A stretch of 64,000 bases of DNA from Allopusillimonas soli (GCF_004153445.1 NZ_SDQC01000002.1:793312-857311); one strand, 5' to 3'. Shown: positions 9,786 to 20,598, counted from the stretch's first letter. Numbers and translations are program-made. The notes: generated by a model from the sequence alone, not told the origin.

Positions 9786-9805
9786 AGCTGTCAACGTTTA
9801 CAGCT
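9786..9805. promoter_or_regulatory. 20-bp palindrome resembling a LacI-family operator, upstream of the H-NS gene
   Basis: AGCTGTCAACGTTTACAGCT is self-complementary at 18 of 20 positions, with a central AACGTT. Many LacI-family operators have this layout, centred on CG within GTAAACGTTTAC. It lies in the divergent region between the nitrilase and H-NS genes, just upstream of a TTGACA box. No LacI-type regulator is encoded in the window, so the binder is unknown. Confidence 0.5.
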
Positions 9806-9818
9806 GTTATCAAAGGCT

Positions 9819-9846
9819 TTGACAATAAAAACTGCGATAGAATATC
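9819..9846 (+). promoter_or_regulatory. Possible promoter of the H-NS gene
   Basis: A consensus -35 box TTGACA (9819-9824) is followed after 16 bases by AATATC (9841-9846); TAGAAT at 9838-9843 is an alternative -10 but at poor spacing. The surrounding 170 bases are AT-rich. The -35 is convincing, the -10 is not. Confidence 0.35.
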
Positions 9847-9887
9847 CTACCTTTTTACGGACGCATTTCCATTTACAGGAATATTAA

Positions 9888-10241
9888 ATGACCCGCGAAA
9901 CAAATTCGGCCATTCAGAAAATCGAAAAAGAAATACAAAAGTTGCAAAAACAGGCCAAGGCATTGCAGGCCAAGCAACGCACGCCCGTCATAGCATCCAT
10001 TATCCGCTCAATGCGTGAGTACGATATCACGCCTACGGATATCGCCGCGGCCTACACCCGTAACAGCGGCCGCAAGACCGCCAAAAAGGCGGCGGGCAGC
10101 GCCCCCAAGCGCGTGGTGCCGCCGAAATACCGGCACCCCGACAGCGGCGATACCTGGACCGGCCGCGGCAAGGCGCCACGTTGGATAACCGAAGCCGAAG
10201 CCCAAGGCAAAAGCCGCGACGAGTTTCTCATCAACAACTGA
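9888..10241 (+). CDS. H-NS family nucleoid protein
   Basis: Small DNA-binding protein of 117 residues. An N-terminal coiled-coil (residues 5-32, rich in Lys, Glu and Gln heptads) serves dimerisation. A basic linker (GRKTAKKAAGSAPKR) follows, and the C-terminal H-NS motif KYRHPDSGDTWTGRGKAPRW inserts into the minor groove of AT-rich DNA. The coiled-coil is shorter than in enterobacterial H-NS, as is usual in Bordetella-type family members. ATG at 9888 follows CAGGAAT. It probably silences AT-rich or acquired DNA; whether it acts on the AT-rich gaps nearby is unknown. Confidence 0.88.
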   Translation: MTRETNSAIQKIEKEIQKLQKQAKALQAKQRTPVIASIIRSMREYDITPTDIAAAYTRNSGRKTAKKAAGSAPKRVVPPKYRHPDSGDTWTGRGKAPRWITEAEAQGKSRDEFLINN

Positions 10242-10325
10242 CCGGCCCGAACCCGGCCCGGCGTCTGTCCGGAGCCGGATTCGAGCGCCCGGCGAGCGAT
10301 CCCGGGTGCGATTGAAAATCATCAC

Positions 10326-10356
10326 GGCAGGCGCTCCAGACCTGCGCGCGCCTGCC
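10326..10356. terminator. Hairpin between the convergent H-NS and lipoprotein genes
   Basis: Perfect 9-bp arms GGCAGGCGC (10326-10334) and GCGCCTGCC (10348-10356) with a 13-nt loop. It lies in the 134-base gap where the two genes meet and may end both transcripts. There is no T-run on the right; leftward it is followed by GTGATGATTTTC. Confidence 0.45.
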
Positions 10357-10375
10357 TGCCGGTGGCACCGCCGCC

Positions 10376-11020
10376 TTATCGGCCGCGCTCGTACTCCACT
10401 TCCCTCACCTGTCCGTTGTTGCCCGGGAAGCCGTCAAATACGGCGCGGGCAAGGTAGGGCATGGCCTGAAGCAGGTTGTCGTCCGTGCTGACATTGATGG
10501 CGCTGGAGCGGTATACCTCTTTGCCGCCCTGGGATTTGTCATCAATGACGACGGTAAGGGTGTTTTTGTACACAACCACTGGCACCGTTGCCACCGGCGG
10601 CGGAAAGTAAATCGCGCCGCCCCAGCTGCGATAGCCCCCATACCACCCAAACGCAGGGCCAAATCCCCATCCGTCATAAAGATATGGGTCGGCATAGCGC
10701 TGCACATAGGTGCGCGACGTGGGGTTGTCGTACTGTATATGGACGGCGAAGCGGGACGCGGAAGCGGAAGGCGCCTCGACAAGGCCTATGGGCCCGATGT
10801 TGGCACGCACCATGTCGGCGATGCTCTGGAATTCCAGGTTGTTTTCCTGTCCCGCCGCGGTCACGATGGCATATGTGGCGCCCTGGCTGTCCGCAGGCCA
10901 TTTCTGAAAACTTGTGACCCGGGCGGACAAGGTCGAGGCGCAGCCCGTGACGAGCGTGATCGCGGCCAAGGCAAACCAGAATCGCATGAATGTGGCAAAA
11001 CGCCCTTTGGATATCGGCAT
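10376..11020 (-). CDS. DUF4136-like lipoprotein
   Basis: Predicted outer-membrane or periplasmic lipoprotein of about 214 residues. The lipobox VTGC follows a short hydrophobic stretch (FWFALAAITL) and a basic n-region, so the mature protein would begin at Cys. The body has a Tyr/Gly/Trp-rich middle (FGPAFGWYGGYRSWGG) and resembles the DUF4136 family of unknown function. The frame stays open upstream, but the ATG at 11020 behind GGGGAAC is the best start; ATG 10987 is also possible. Confidence 0.75.
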   Translation of the reverse strand: MPISKGRFATFMRFWFALAAITLVTGCASTLSARVTSFQKWPADSQGATYAIVTAAGQENNLEFQSIADMVRANIGPIGLVEAPSASASRFAVHIQYDNPTSRTYVQRYADPYLYDGWGFGPAFGWYGGYRSWGGAIYFPPPVATVPVVVYKNTLTVVIDDKSQGGKEVYRSSAINVSTDDNLLQAMPYLARAVFDGFPGNNGQVREVEYERGR

Positions 11021-11192
11021 AATGTTCCCCGCGGGCGGTCGCCCGGCGCCCATGCGCCAGGCGCGACAATGACTCGCCCGTTGTTGCCATGAGACCACCA
11101 ATGCGGCCGCAAGGTTGCATCTTTATTATAAAAACGGCAACACGCGGCAAACACTACAATAAGGCACATTGGAACCCGTTGAAACAGCTACC

Positions 11193-13874
11193 ATGCGCAC
11201 AGAATCCTCGCCGACAATATCACGCAACGATTATCAGCCCTACCCTTACGCCTTGCCCAGGGTCGAGCTGACATTCGACCTCGATCCCGCCTGCACGCGG
11301 GTGTACAGTCGGCTGCATCTTGAACGCCAGTCCGAAAGCCCCGAGCCCCTGGTGCTGAACGGCGAGGAGCTGGCATTGGAGTCCGTCTCGCTGGATGGCC
11401 GGCGCCTTGCCGTATCCGACTATCGGCTTGAGGATGGACGCCTGACACTGTTTCCCGAAGCGGCCCGCTTTGTTATCGAGTTGGTGAGCACCTGCCGGCC
11501 GCAGGAAAACTCTACCCTCATGGGCCTGTATGTCTCCGGCGACCACCTGTTCACGCAATGCGAAGCGGAAGGCTTCCGACGAATTACCTGGTTTCCCGAC
11601 CGGCCCGACGTCATGGCGCGCTATACGGTGCGCCTGCGCGCCGACCGCGCGCGCTACCCGCTTCTTTTGTCCAATGGCAATCTTGCCTCTAACGACGAAC
11701 TGCCGGACGGCCGCCACGAGGCCGTCTGGGAAGACCCCCATCCAAAACCGTGTTATCTCTTCGCGCTGGTGGCCGGCAGCTTCGACTGCCGCGAGCAGTC
11801 CCTGGACAAGGACGGCGGGGGCCAAGCCCTGCTTCAGGTCTATAGCGACCGGGGCTCGAACAGCAAAACCGCCTGGGCACTTGCCTGCCTCGAACACGCC
11901 GTACGGTGGGACGAAAGGCGATTCGGACTGAAGCTGGATCTCGACCGCTTCATGATCGTTGCGGCCCGCGACTTCAACATGGGCGCCATGGAAAACAAGG
12001 GCTTGAACATCTTCAACTCGGCATACGTCCTGGCCGACAAGGACACCGCCACCGATGCCGCCTATCGGGCCATCGAGGCTGTCATCGGCCATGAGTATTT
12101 CCACAACTGGACGGGCAACCGTGTCACTTGCCGCGACTGGTTCCAGCTTTCGTTGAAGGAAGGGCTGACTGTATTCCGCGACCAGGAGTTTTCCGCCGAC
12201 ATGCTGGCGCAGGGTCTGACCGGCACCGAGGCCCGCAGCGCCCGCGCAGTCAAGCGCATCGATGACGTCAGCACCCTGCGCATTGCGCAGTTTCCCGAGG
12301 ATGCCGGTCCCATGGCCCACCCCATCCGCCCTGAAAGCTACCAGGAAATCGGAAACTTCTATACGGCCACCGTGTATGAGAAAGGCGCGGAAGTCATACG
12401 CATGCAGCATACACTGCTGGGCGAAGCCGGATTCCAGGCCGGCATGGCTGAATATTTCCGCCGCCACGACGGGCAGGCAGTCACATGCGACGACTTCGTC
12501 AGCGCCATGGAGTCGGTCTATACGCGGCTGCATCCGGGCAAGACGCTGGCGGTTTTTCGCCGCTGGTACAGTCAGGCCGGCACTCCGCGTGTCACGGTCG
12601 AGGTTTCCTGGGATCCGGCGCAGCAGGCCTGCAACATTACGCTGACCCAGCGCAATGCGCCGGCGGGCATAGAGAAGCTGCAGGACCCGCCCACAGCCAA
12701 GCCGCCACTGCACATCCCCTTTGCCATCGGCCTGCTGACCCGCGAAGGCAAGCCCATCACACTGCATCACGAAGGACGCCAAAGCGATACCGCCCTGCTT
12801 GAACTGACAGAGGCTTCGCACACGTGGACCTTCACGGGAATTCCGGAAAGCCCCGTTGTGTCGCTGCTGCGCAATTTCTCAGCGCCCGTCATCGTAGAGT
12901 ATGAACGTCCGGACACCGACCTGGCACTGCTCGCCAGGCATGATGCCGATCCCTTCGCGCGCTGGGAGGCTGGGCAGGCGCTTGCCAGCCGCCAATTGCT
13001 GGCCATGATGAAAACCGGCGAAGCGCCCAGCGCTCTGTTCATCGATACCTGGCAAGCCCTGCTGCTGGACGCTGACATCACCGACGCCTATCGCGCCCGT
13101 GTGCTAGCCCTGCCCAGCGACCGGGAGCTCCTGGAAAAGACCACGCCGATGGATCCGTTGGCTGCCGTGCGCGCATGCCGCCACCTGCAATCGGCTTTGG
13201 GCAACAGGCTGACGCCGTACTGGATGGATGTCTATCGCAAGACCGCCGCGGACGCACAGGCCGACTACAGCCCCGATCCCGCCAGCGCCGGCCGGCGCGC
13301 CCTCAAGAATCTGGCGCTCTCCTACTTGATGGCCGCAGGCCACCCGGATGCGGCCGAGCTGGCCCGCATGCAGTACGACGTCGCCAGCAACATGACGGAC
13401 CGCATGGGCGCTCTGTCCTGCATGCTGCGCTACGGCGCCTCCGGCGTGGCCATTCAGGTGCTCGATCATTTCTACCAACAATGGCAACATGACCCCCTGG
13501 TCATGGACAAGTGGTTTGCATTACAGGCAACGGCACCCGACGCCACGGTCGAGACAGTGCGCTCACTGATGCTGCACCCGGCCTTCTCGTTGCGCAACCC
13601 GAATCGGGCCCGCTCGGTCGTGTTCCAGTTCTGCATGAACAATCTTCAGGGCATACATGGCCCCGGCGGCTACGATTACTGGGCTGAACAGGTTCTGGCC
13701 CTGGACAGCCTGAATCCCGAGATCGCCGCGCGTCTGGCACGGGCCTTCGACAGCTGGAGCCGCTATGCCGACGCGCCGCGTGAGGGCATGCGTGCGGCGC
13801 TCGAGCATGTGCGCGGTCACGCGGGCCTGTCGCGCAATGTGTCCGAAATCGTCAATAAAGCCCTGAAAATATAA
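11193..13874 (+). CDS. pepN: Aminopeptidase N (M1 family)
   Basis: Zinc aminopeptidase that removes N-terminal residues from peptides in the cytoplasm, 893 residues from the ATG at 11193; a TTG eight codons earlier opens the same frame and is less likely. The substrate-anchoring GAMEN motif is at about residue 263 and the zinc motif HEYFHNW at about 299-305. The second zinc Glu lies further on in [13 protein letters not shown]. Length matches the proteobacterial PepN type. fbp follows after 14 bases, probably in one transcript. Confidence 0.95.
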   Translation: MRTESSPTISRNDYQPYPYALPRVELTFDLDPACTRVYSRLHLERQSESPEPLVLNGEELALESVSLDGRRLAVSDYRLEDGRLTLFPEAARFVIELVSTCRPQENSTLMGLYVSGDHLFTQCEAEGFRRITWFPDRPDVMARYTVRLRADRARYPLLLSNGNLASNDELPDGRHEAVWEDPHPKPCYLFALVAGSFDCREQSLDKDGGGQALLQVYSDRGSNSKTAWALACLEHAVRWDERRFGLKLDLDRFMIVAARDFNMGAMENKGLNIFNSAYVLADKDTATDAAYRAIEAVIGHEYFHNWTGNRVTCRDWFQLSLKEGLTVFRDQEFSADMLAQGLTGTEARSARAVKRIDDVSTLRIAQFPEDAGPMAHPIRPESYQEIGNFYTATVYEKGAEVIRMQHTLLGEAGFQAGMAEYFRRHDGQAVTCDDFVSAMESVYTRLHPGKTLAVFRRWYSQAGTPRVTVEVSWDPAQQACNITLTQRNAPAGIEKLQDPPTAKPPLHIPFAIGLLTREGKPITLHHEGRQSDTALLELTEASHTWTFTGIPESPVVSLLRNFSAPVIVEYERPDTDLALLARHDADPFARWEAGQALASRQLLAMMKTGEAPSALFIDTWQALLLDADITDAYRARVLALPSDRELLEKTTPMDPLAAVRACRHLQSALGNRLTPYWMDVYRKTAADAQADYSPDPASAGRRALKNLALSYLMAAGHPDAAELARMQYDVASNMTDRMGALSCMLRYGASGVAIQVLDHFYQQWQHDPLVMDKWFALQATAPDATVETVRSLMLHPAFSLRNPNRARSVVFQFCMNNLQGIHGPGGYDYWAEQVLALDSLNPEIAARLARAFDSWSRYADAPREGMRAALEHVRGHAGLSRNVSEIVNKALKI

Positions 13875-13888
13875 TTCCTGGAGCACAC

Positions 13889-14899
13889 ATGTCACGTAAA
13901 ACCCTGACTCAGTATCTGGTCGAACAACAACGCAAGGAGCAGGCTGTATCGGCCGAGGTCAGGCTCCTTATAGAAACCGTGGCCCGGGCCTGCAAGGCCA
14001 TTGGACATGCTGTCAGCAAGGGTGCGCTGGGCGGCGTGCTGGGCAGTCTCGATACTGAAAATGTTCAAGGCGAAGTACAGAAGAAGCTGGACGTCCTGTC
14101 CAATGAAATTCTGCTCGAAGCCAATGAATGGGGCGGTCACCTTGCCGCCATGGCGTCGGAGGAAATGGAAACCATCCATCTGATTCCCAACCGCTACCCC
14201 AAGGGCGAATATCTGCTGCTGTTTGATCCGCTGGACGGCTCATCGAATATCGACGTCAATGTCTCCATCGGCACGATTTTCTCCGTACTGCACGCGCCGC
14301 ACCATACCTCCGGCCAGGAAGTTGGCGAGGCGGATTTCCTGCAGCCGGGTTCGCAGCAAGTTGCCGCGGGCTATGCCGTATACGGCCCCCAGACCATGCT
14401 GGTCCTTACTGTCGGCACAGGCGTGGTGGGCTTTACGCTCGACCGGGAAATGGGGTCCTGGGTGCTCACGGATGAAGACATCCGCATTCCCGAGCAAACG
14501 GCGGAATTCGCCATCAATATGTCCAACATGCGGCACTGGGAGGCGCCCGTAAAGCGCTATATCGACGATTGCCTCGCGGGCAAGACCGGCCCGCTGGGCA
14601 AAGACTACAACATGCGGTGGATTGCCTCCATGGTGGCCGACGTGCATCGCATCCTGACCCGAGGCGGTATCTTCATGTACCCCCGCGACGAGCGCCCATC
14701 GGGCAAGAAGGGCAAGCTGCGCCTCATGTACGAGGCCAATCCCATGAGCTTCATCGTCGAGCAGGCTGGCGGCGCGGCCATCGACGGCAACTGCCGGATC
14801 CTGGATATCCAGCCCGACGCCCTGCACCAGCGCACTGGCGTGGTGCTGGGTTCACGGGAAGAAGTCGAGCGTGTCCAGCAGTATCACGAAACAGCTTGA
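13889..14899 (+). CDS. fbp: Class I fructose-1,6-bisphosphatase
   Basis: Gluconeogenic phosphatase releasing phosphate from fructose 1,6-bisphosphate, 336 residues. The metal-binding loop [18 protein letters not shown] is clear, as is the C-terminal substrate region [10 protein letters not shown] and LRLMYEANP. The start follows a GGAGCAC ribosome site 14 bases after pepN. The pair pepN-fbp recurs in related betaproteobacteria. An inverted repeat follows the stop. Confidence 0.95.
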   Translation: MSRKTLTQYLVEQQRKEQAVSAEVRLLIETVARACKAIGHAVSKGALGGVLGSLDTENVQGEVQKKLDVLSNEILLEANEWGGHLAAMASEEMETIHLIPNRYPKGEYLLLFDPLDGSSNIDVNVSIGTIFSVLHAPHHTSGQEVGEADFLQPGSQQVAAGYAVYGPQTMLVLTVGTGVVGFTLDREMGSWVLTDEDIRIPEQTAEFAINMSNMRHWEAPVKRYIDDCLAGKTGPLGKDYNMRWIASMVADVHRILTRGGIFMYPRDERPSGKKGKLRLMYEANPMSFIVEQAGGAAIDGNCRILDIQPDALHQRTGVVLGSREEVERVQQYHETA

Positions 14900-14950
14900 G
14901 CCAAACCCGCGCTGCCCACGGACAGCGGCCCCAGGCGAACCGGAACGCAA

Positions 14951-14985
14951 GCGCCCCGAATCGAATCATGACGGATTCGGGGCGC
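14951..14985. terminator. Hairpin between convergent fbp and quinone reductase genes
   Basis: Perfect 12-bp arms GCGCCCCGAATC (14951-14962) and GATTCGGGGCGC (14974-14985) around an 11-nt loop. Position between two convergent stops suggests a shared transcription end; there is no T-run. Confidence 0.55.
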
Positions 14986-15028
14986 CTGGCTCGTCTGCCC
15001 TGCTGTTCATCCGGCGGGCTGCACTGCG

Positions 15029-16015
15029 TCAGTCCAGCGTCAGGATGGTGGCACCGGTGGTCTTGCGGCCAGCCAGGTCTTCATGCGCCTTGCCGGCATC
15101 CTCGAGCGCGTAGCGCTGGCCGATCGCCACGCGTATCTTCTTCTTGACGACCAGGCTGAACATTTCGTCGGCGGCTGCCTGCAGCTTCTCCAGCGTGGCC
15201 ACATGGTCGCCCAGCTTGGGGCGCGTGACGTACAGGGAGCCCTTGGCCGATAGAACGCCCAGGTTGACACCCTCGACGGGGCCGGAAGCATTGCCGAAGC
15301 TGACCAGCAGCCCTCGCGGCTGAACCAGGTCGAGCGAGGTCGTCCAGGTGTCCTTGCCCACCCCATCGTAAACCACGGGCAGCTTGTTGCCACCGGTGAG
15401 CGCCAGTACGCGCTCGACCACGTTCTCGCGTGAATAGTCAATGACCTCCCATGCGCCGTTTTCCTTCGCCAGCCTGGCCTTCTCGGGCGACGATGCGGTG
15501 CCGATAAGCTTGACGCCCAGGGCCTTGGCCCACTGGCAGGCAATTAGCCCCACGCCGCCCGCAGCCGCATGAAAGAGGATGGTTTCATTGCCTTGCAGGC
15601 GATAGGTTTGACGGAACAGATACTGGACCGTAAGCCCCTTGAGCATAAGGGCTGCCGCCTCGTCGAAACCGACGCCGCGCGGAATTTTTACCACGCGGTC
15701 GGCTGGCACGTTGCGCGCCTCGGCATAGGCGCCGATCGGACTTTGCCCATATGCAACGCGATCACCCACCTTGAGATGCCTGACCTTGCTGCCCACCGCC
15801 TCGACCACGCCGGCGGCCTCAAAACCCAGGCCGTGTGGCAGCGGGCTGGCATACAGCCCCGTGCGGTAATAAATATCGATGAAATTAAGGCCTATGGCCT
15901 TTTGTCGTATAGTTACCTCGTTTTCCTGCGGCGCGGGCACGTTCACCACGACTACCTTCAGAACCTCGGGGCCGCCATGCTGCTCCATTCGTATTGCTTT
16001 GACCTGGTTTTCCAA
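15029..16015 (-). CDS. NADPH:quinone reductase, zinc-free MDR family
   Basis: Medium-chain dehydrogenase/reductase of 328 residues, quinone oxidoreductase (QorA) type. It probably reduces quinones or reactive enones with NADPH in the cytoplasm. The nucleotide-binding Rossmann motif is AAAGGVGLIACQWAKALG, about residues 150-167. The N-terminal GroES-like domain has the QOR signature NFIDIYYRTGLY, and the zinc-binding cysteines of alcohol dehydrogenases are absent. It stands alone between convergent and divergent neighbours. Confidence 0.88.
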   Translation of the reverse strand: MENQVKAIRMEQHGGPEVLKVVVVNVPAPQENEVTIRQKAIGLNFIDIYYRTGLYASPLPHGLGFEAAGVVEAVGSKVRHLKVGDRVAYGQSPIGAYAEARNVPADRVVKIPRGVGFDEAAALMLKGLTVQYLFRQTYRLQGNETILFHAAAGGVGLIACQWAKALGVKLIGTASSPEKARLAKENGAWEVIDYSRENVVERVLALTGGNKLPVVYDGVGKDTWTTSLDLVQPRGLLVSFGNASGPVEGVNLGVLSAKGSLYVTRPKLGDHVATLEKLQAAADEMFSLVVKKKIRVAIGQRYALEDAGKAHEDLAGRKTTGATILTLD

Positions 16016-16115
16016 GACACACTCCTTCCATTAATAACGCGACTTGCTGCCGATAAAATCCCGCACTTCAACAACACGCTAGTTTAAATCCTTCCTCTCC
16101 GCCATTCAGCAAAAA

Positions 16116-16985
16116 ATGCATCGCCAGCGCGCTCTTTTCGCGATTCACATCGCCGCCGTCCTGTTTGGGCTGACCGGCATCTTCGGCAAACTCATCGAAG
16201 GCGACGCCCTGGCCATCACGGCCGGCCGCGCGGGCTTCGCCTCCGCCGTGCTCTATGCGGCCATGCGCTGGGGTGGCGTGCCGCTCCGACACAACATGGG
16301 CCGCCGCCACCTGGCTGTTCTGGCACTCGCCAGCATCATGCTGGCCATACACTGGGCAACGTTTTTTGTTTCTGTGAAGATAGCAGGCGTGGCGGTAGCG
16401 ACCCTGGGCTTTGCCAGCTTCCCGGCCTTCATCACCCTGATCGAACGCATCGTATTCAAGGAGCGGGCCAGCCGCACGGAATGGCTTATCCTGGCGCTGG
16501 TCACCACAGGCCTTGTGCTGGTCACCCCCTCCTTCGACTTTCGCAACCACGCCACAATAGGCTTGGCATGGGCCATCCTGTCTGGGCTTACCTTCGCGCT
16601 CTTCACGGTCATCAACCGCCGCGCGGCCTCCAGCATTCCCGCGCAGCAGGTTGCATGCTGGGAGAATCTCTTTGTATTCATATTGACGCTGCCCTTTGGA
16701 TGGGCATCGCTGGGCACACTGGGCGCGCTGGATTGGCTATGGCTCGCGATACTGGGCATCGCCTGCACGGCGCTGTCCCACTACCTGATGGTCAGCAGCC
16801 TGATGGCGCTCAATGCGCGCAGTGCCGGCATTGTCATAGCCCTGGAACCCGTCTACGCGATTGTGTTCGCCGCGCTGCTGTTCGGTCAATACCCCTCCCT
16901 ACGCATGGTCCTGGGCGGCGTGCTGATGGTGGGCGCCATAATCTGGGCGGGCCTGCGGCAGGCATCCGCAAGGAAAACAGCCTAG
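16116..16985 (+). CDS. DMT-superfamily (EamA) membrane transporter
   Basis: Integral membrane protein of 289 residues with two EamA repeats and about ten hydrophobic segments. It starts MHRQRALFAIHIAAVLFGLT and ends in a short basic tail (RQASARKTA). Relatives export amino acids or metabolites. The repeat boundary falls near residue 150. The substrate is unknown and the neighbours give no help. Confidence 0.85.
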   Translation: MHRQRALFAIHIAAVLFGLTGIFGKLIEGDALAITAGRAGFASAVLYAAMRWGGVPLRHNMGRRHLAVLALASIMLAIHWATFFVSVKIAGVAVATLGFASFPAFITLIERIVFKERASRTEWLILALVTTGLVLVTPSFDFRNHATIGLAWAILSGLTFALFTVINRRAASSIPAQQVACWENLFVFILTLPFGWASLGTLGALDWLWLAILGIACTALSHYLMVSSLMALNARSAGIVIALEPVYAIVFAALLFGQYPSLRMVLGGVLMVGAIIWAGLRQASARKTA

Positions 16986-16997
16986 GCCGGGGCAAAC

Positions 16998-17026
16998 GGC
17001 ATGACGGGCCTTCAGCCCGCCATGCC
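16998..17026. terminator. Hairpin between the convergent DMT transporter and tartrate dehydrogenase genes
   Basis: Arms GGCATGACGGGC (16998-17009) and GCCCGCCATGCC (17015-17026) pair at 11 of 12 positions around a 5-nt loop. It lies just after the DMT stop and before the opposing stop. There is no T-run. Confidence 0.45.
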
Positions 17027-17082
17027 TGCATGCCTTCCAGGGTTGCCGGACACGCCGCGCCAAGCGGCGCAACGGTGCTTTC

Positions 17083-18150
17083 CTAACGCCCGGCGATGAT
17101 ATCCGCAATCGCCTTGCCGACGTCCCGCGTGCTGGCCTTGCCGCCCATGTCGGGAGTCCGCGGCCCTTCAGCCAGCACAACTTCGATGGCATGCACCACC
17201 TGCGCGCTGGCTTCGGGGTAGCCCAGGAAATCGAGCATGAGCGCACCGCTCCATATCTGGCCGATCGGATTGGCGATGCCCTGACCGTAAATATCGGGGG
17301 CCGAACCATGCACCGGCTCGAACAACGAGGGAAAGGTCCGCTCAGGGTTGAGGTTGGCGGAAGGTGCGATGCCGATCGTGCCGGTGCAGGCCGGACCCAG
17401 ATCGGACAGGATGTCGCCGAACAGATTGGAGGCCACCACGACATCGAACCAGTCGGGATGCTGCACGAAATGTGCACAGAGAATATCGATGTGGTATTTG
17501 TCCCAGCGGACGTCGGGATACTGATTCCCGATGTCCGCCACCCGCTCATCCCACCAGGGCATGGAAATAGAGATGCCATTGGACTTGGTGGCGGCAGTCA
17601 GATGCTTGCCGCGCTTGCGCGCCAGATCGAAAGCGAATTTAAGCACCCGGTCGGCGCCGATGCGGGTAAAGACGCTTTCCTGGATGACGACCTCGCGCTC
17701 GGTGCCCGCAAACAGGCGCCCGCCGCTATTGGAGTATTCGCCTTCCGTGTTCTCGCGGACAATGAAGAAATCGATGTCCCCAGGCTTGCGGTTGGCCAAG
17801 GGCGAGGGGATGCCCGGCATCAGCCGCACCGGTCGCAAATTGATGTATTGATCGAACTCGCGCCGGAATTTGAATAGCGACTCCCACAGGGCCACGTGAT
17901 CAGGTGCAATATCGGGCCAACCGATGGCGCCGAAAAAGATGGCCTCGTGGCTGCCGATCCGCTCCTTCCAGTCCTCGGGCATCATGCGGCCGTGCTTTAC
18001 GTAATAGTCGCAACTCCAGTCCAGCTCGTCCCAGTCGAATCGAATACCGTGCCGCGTCGCCACGGCATCCAGCACCCGCAGTCCTTCGGGCATGACTTCC
18101 TTGCCGATGCCATCACCGGCCATGACTGCGATTTTATGAGTTGTAGACAC
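17083..18150 (-). CDS. Tartrate dehydrogenase / D-malate dehydrogenase (decarboxylating)
   Basis: NAD- and metal-dependent beta-decarboxylating dehydrogenase of the isocitrate/isopropylmalate family, about 355 residues. Visible motifs are GDGIGKEVMPE near the N-terminus, RENTEGEYSNSGGR, the metal-binding NLFGDILSDLGP and the adenine-site EPVHGSAPDI. Relatives (TtuC, DmlA) act on tartrate, D-malate and sometimes 3-isopropylmalate. The GTG at 18150 is chosen because AGAGAGGAA lies just upstream; an in-frame ATG at 18168 would add six residues. No leuCD or tartrate transporter adjoins it, so it is probably a catabolic enzyme. Confidence 0.85.
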   Translation of the reverse strand: MSTTHKIAVMAGDGIGKEVMPEGLRVLDAVATRHGIRFDWDELDWSCDYYVKHGRMMPEDWKERIGSHEAIFFGAIGWPDIAPDHVALWESLFKFRREFDQYINLRPVRLMPGIPSPLANRKPGDIDFFIVRENTEGEYSNSGGRLFAGTEREVVIQESVFTRIGADRVLKFAFDLARKRGKHLTAATKSNGISISMPWWDERVADIGNQYPDVRWDKYHIDILCAHFVQHPDWFDVVVASNLFGDILSDLGPACTGTIGIAPSANLNPERTFPSLFEPVHGSAPDIYGQGIANPIGQIWSGALMLDFLGYPEASAQVVHAIEVVLAEGPRTPDMGGKASTRDVGKAIADIIAGR

Positions 18151-18216
18151 GTGTTCCTCTCTTTGCATGTGTAAGCGCCGTGTCTTGCTGCACGGCAAAA
18201 AACGAGTGTGATTGCC

Positions 18217-19755
18217 CTATCGGCTGCGTCGCCGGCCGCTGACCAGCGAGCCCAGCACGCCGCGCACCAGCTGTGTTGCCGTGCTGCGAATGGCGCTGCG
18301 GACGGCAGACTGCACTACCCCCTCGCGCCGTCCACCGCGCGGCCCGACCGAGCCGAACAGAAAATCGCTGACCGCACCCATCAGCCCGTCGTCTTCCTGC
18401 GCCTTCTGCCTGGCGGCGCCAGGCGCCGTCTGGGCCTCCTGGCCTGAAGCGCCGCCGGGCGCGGCCTGGCCATTGGCGCCCGCCCGGGCAGCCAGATTCT
18501 CGTAGGCGGACTCCCGATCCACAGCCTTGTCATACTTGGCGCCAAAGGGGGACGCCGTGCGCAGTTGCCGTCGCTCGTCCTGCGTCGCCGGCCCGATGCG
18601 GCTGCCCGGCGCCATCATCCATACCCTTTCCGTCGGGCAGGGGCTGCCCTTGGCGTCGAGCAGCGATACAAGCGCTTCACCCACGGCCAGTTCGGTGATG
18701 GCCGCCTCGATGTCCAGCCCTTCGTTGGGCCGCATGGTTTCCGCCGCCGTGCGCACCGCCTTCTGGTCGCGCGGCGTGAAAGCACGCAGCGCATGCTGGA
18801 TGCGGTTGCCGAGTTGACCGAGCACGGTGTCGGGAATATCCAGCGGATTCTGCGTAATGAAGAAAACCCCCACACCCTTGGATCGGATGAGCCGCACGAC
18901 CTGCTCGATTTTTTCCAGCAGCGCCTTGGGCGCATCATTGAACAGCAGGTGGGCCTCATCGAAAAAGAACACCAGCTTGGGTTTCTCGGGATCTCCGATT
19001 TCCGGCAGATTCTCGTAGATGTCCGCCAGCAGCCAGAGAAGAAAGACCGCATACAGGCGCGGCGCTTGCATAAGCTTGTCAGCGGCCAGTATGTTGACCA
19101 CGCCCTGGCCGTTCGCATCGACGCGCATCAGGTCGGCGACATCGAGCATGGGTTCGCCAAAAAACCGGTCAGCGCCCTGGGACTCCAGGCGCAGCAGACT
19201 ACGCTGGATGGCGCCGATGGAGGACGATGAGACATTGCCATACCGTGTGCGCAGTTCCGCGGCACGGTCGCCGACATTCTGCAGCATGGCGCGCAAGTCC
19301 TTCAGATCGAGCAATAGTTGGCCTTCGTCGTCAGCCACCCGGAATACCAGGCTGAGCACCCCTTCCTGTGTGTCGTTGAGCTCGAGCATGCGACCAAGCA
19401 GAAGCGGCCCCATATCGGACACCGTGGCCCGCACCGGATGTCCCTGCTCCCCGAAGACATCCCACAAAACGGTGGGGCAGGCGCCGACAGCAGGTTCGGG
19501 CAGCGCAAGGCGGGTCAGTCGGTCCTTCAGCTTGGCGCTGATGTCTCCGACCTGGGAAATACCCGTGAGGTCGCCCTTGACATCGGCCAGGAACACCGCC
19601 GTACCCATGCGCGAAAAGGCTTCGGCCAGCACCTGCAGGCTCACCGTCTTGCCGGTGCCGGTGGCGCCCGTTATGCAGCCATGCCGGTTGGCCAGTTGGG
19701 GAAGCAGGCGCGCCTCGGCGCGCGCGTTCTTGGCAATAAACACGGGATCAGCCAT
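18217..19755 (-). CDS. HerA-like ATPase, DUF853/YjgR family
   Basis: Cytoplasmic P-loop ATPase of 512 residues related to HerA/FtsK-type motors. Walker A is [10 protein letters not shown] at about residues 30-39 and Walker B lies in [13 protein letters not shown]. The C-terminal segment (Ala/Gly/Gln-rich, then basic) is low-complexity and family-typical. Its role is not established; the E. coli homologue YjgR is poorly characterised. The ATG at 19755 is preferred to a GTG six codons upstream. It is divergent from yebC across 111 bases. Confidence 0.85.
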   Translation of the reverse strand: MADPVFIAKNARAEARLLPQLANRHGCITGATGTGKTVSLQVLAEAFSRMGTAVFLADVKGDLTGISQVGDISAKLKDRLTRLALPEPAVGACPTVLWDVFGEQGHPVRATVSDMGPLLLGRMLELNDTQEGVLSLVFRVADDEGQLLLDLKDLRAMLQNVGDRAAELRTRYGNVSSSSIGAIQRSLLRLESQGADRFFGEPMLDVADLMRVDANGQGVVNILAADKLMQAPRLYAVFLLWLLADIYENLPEIGDPEKPKLVFFFDEAHLLFNDAPKALLEKIEQVVRLIRSKGVGVFFITQNPLDIPDTVLGQLGNRIQHALRAFTPRDQKAVRTAAETMRPNEGLDIEAAITELAVGEALVSLLDAKGSPCPTERVWMMAPGSRIGPATQDERRQLRTASPFGAKYDKAVDRESAYENLAARAGANGQAAPGGASGQEAQTAPGAARQKAQEDDGLMGAVSDFLFGSVGPRGGRREGVVQSAVRSAIRSTATQLVRGVLGSLVSGRRRSR

Positions 19756-19866
19756 ATTTTTTCCGCCTTCCACTGGAAATCTGGGAAGCCCAAGTGTAAT
19801 TCGATTCCCAAGTCCGTGTACTTGGTAGAATGGCTCTTTAACGTTCTATGGACACATCGCATTTCT

Positions 19867-20598
19867 ATGGCCGGACACAGTAAATGGGCGAACATCCAGC
19901 ACCGCAAGGGACGTCAGGACGCCAAGCGCGGCAAGCTCTGGACCAAAATCATACGTGAGATCACCGTGGCGGCGCGCGCCGGCGGCGCGGATCCCGATGC
20001 CAATCCGCGCCTGCGCATGGCCTGGGACAAGGCCACGGCGGCCAATATGCCCAAAGACAATATCCAGCGCGCCATCCAGCGCGGCGCTGGCGGCGCCGAC
20101 GGCGCCAATTACGAGGAAGTGCGCTACGAAGGCTATGGCGTGGGCGGCGCGGCCGTCATCGTCGACTGCATGACTGACAACCGTACCCGAACCGTGGCCG
20201 AGGTCCGGCATGCGTTCACCAAAAACGGCGGCAACCTGGGGCAGGAAGGCTCCGTGGCGTTCATGTTCAAGCATTGCGGCCAATTCCTGTTTGCCCCGGG
20301 CACGTCCGAGGAGCAGGTCATGGAAGTGGCCCTGGATGCAGGCGCCGAAGATGTACAGACGGACGAAGAAGGCATGATAGAAGTCATCACGCCTCCCGCC
20401 GATTACGCGGCGGTAAAGCGGGCTTTCGAGGCCGCCAGCCTGGTTCCCGAGGTACAGAACGTCATCATGAAGCCCCTCAATGAAACCGAACTGACCGGCG
20501 ACGACGCGGCGACCATGCAGAAAATGCTGGACATGCTCGAAGGGCTGGACGACATACAGGAGGTCTACACGACCGCTGTTTTCGACGAGGCCGAGTAA
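19867..20598 (+). CDS. yebC: YebC/PmpR-family protein (probable translation or transcription factor)
   Basis: 243 residues starting with the family hallmark [18 protein letters not shown]. Other conserved blocks are [14 protein letters not shown] and GPGG-like acidic C-terminal stretches. Members have been described as transcription regulators (PmpR) and, more recently, as factors relieving ribosome stalling. First gene of a housekeeping run with purD 39 bases downstream, an order common in betaproteobacteria. Confidence 0.93.
   Translation: MAGHSKWANIQHRKGRQDAKRGKLWTKIIREITVAARAGGADPDANPRLRMAWDKATAANMPKDNIQRAIQRGAGGADGANYEEVRYEGYGVGGAAVIVDCMTDNRTRTVAEVRHAFTKNGGNLGQEGSVAFMFKHCGQFLFAPGTSEEQVMEVALDAGAEDVQTDEEGMIEVITPPADYAAVKRAFEAASLVPEVQNVIMKPLNETELTGDDAATMQKMLDMLEGLDDIQEVYTTAVFDEAE

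Noticed and set aside
11220..12821. 533-codon minus-strand open frame opposite pepN
   Set aside because: Antisense shadow of a clear M1 aminopeptidase; the translation shows no family motif and there is no ribosome site.
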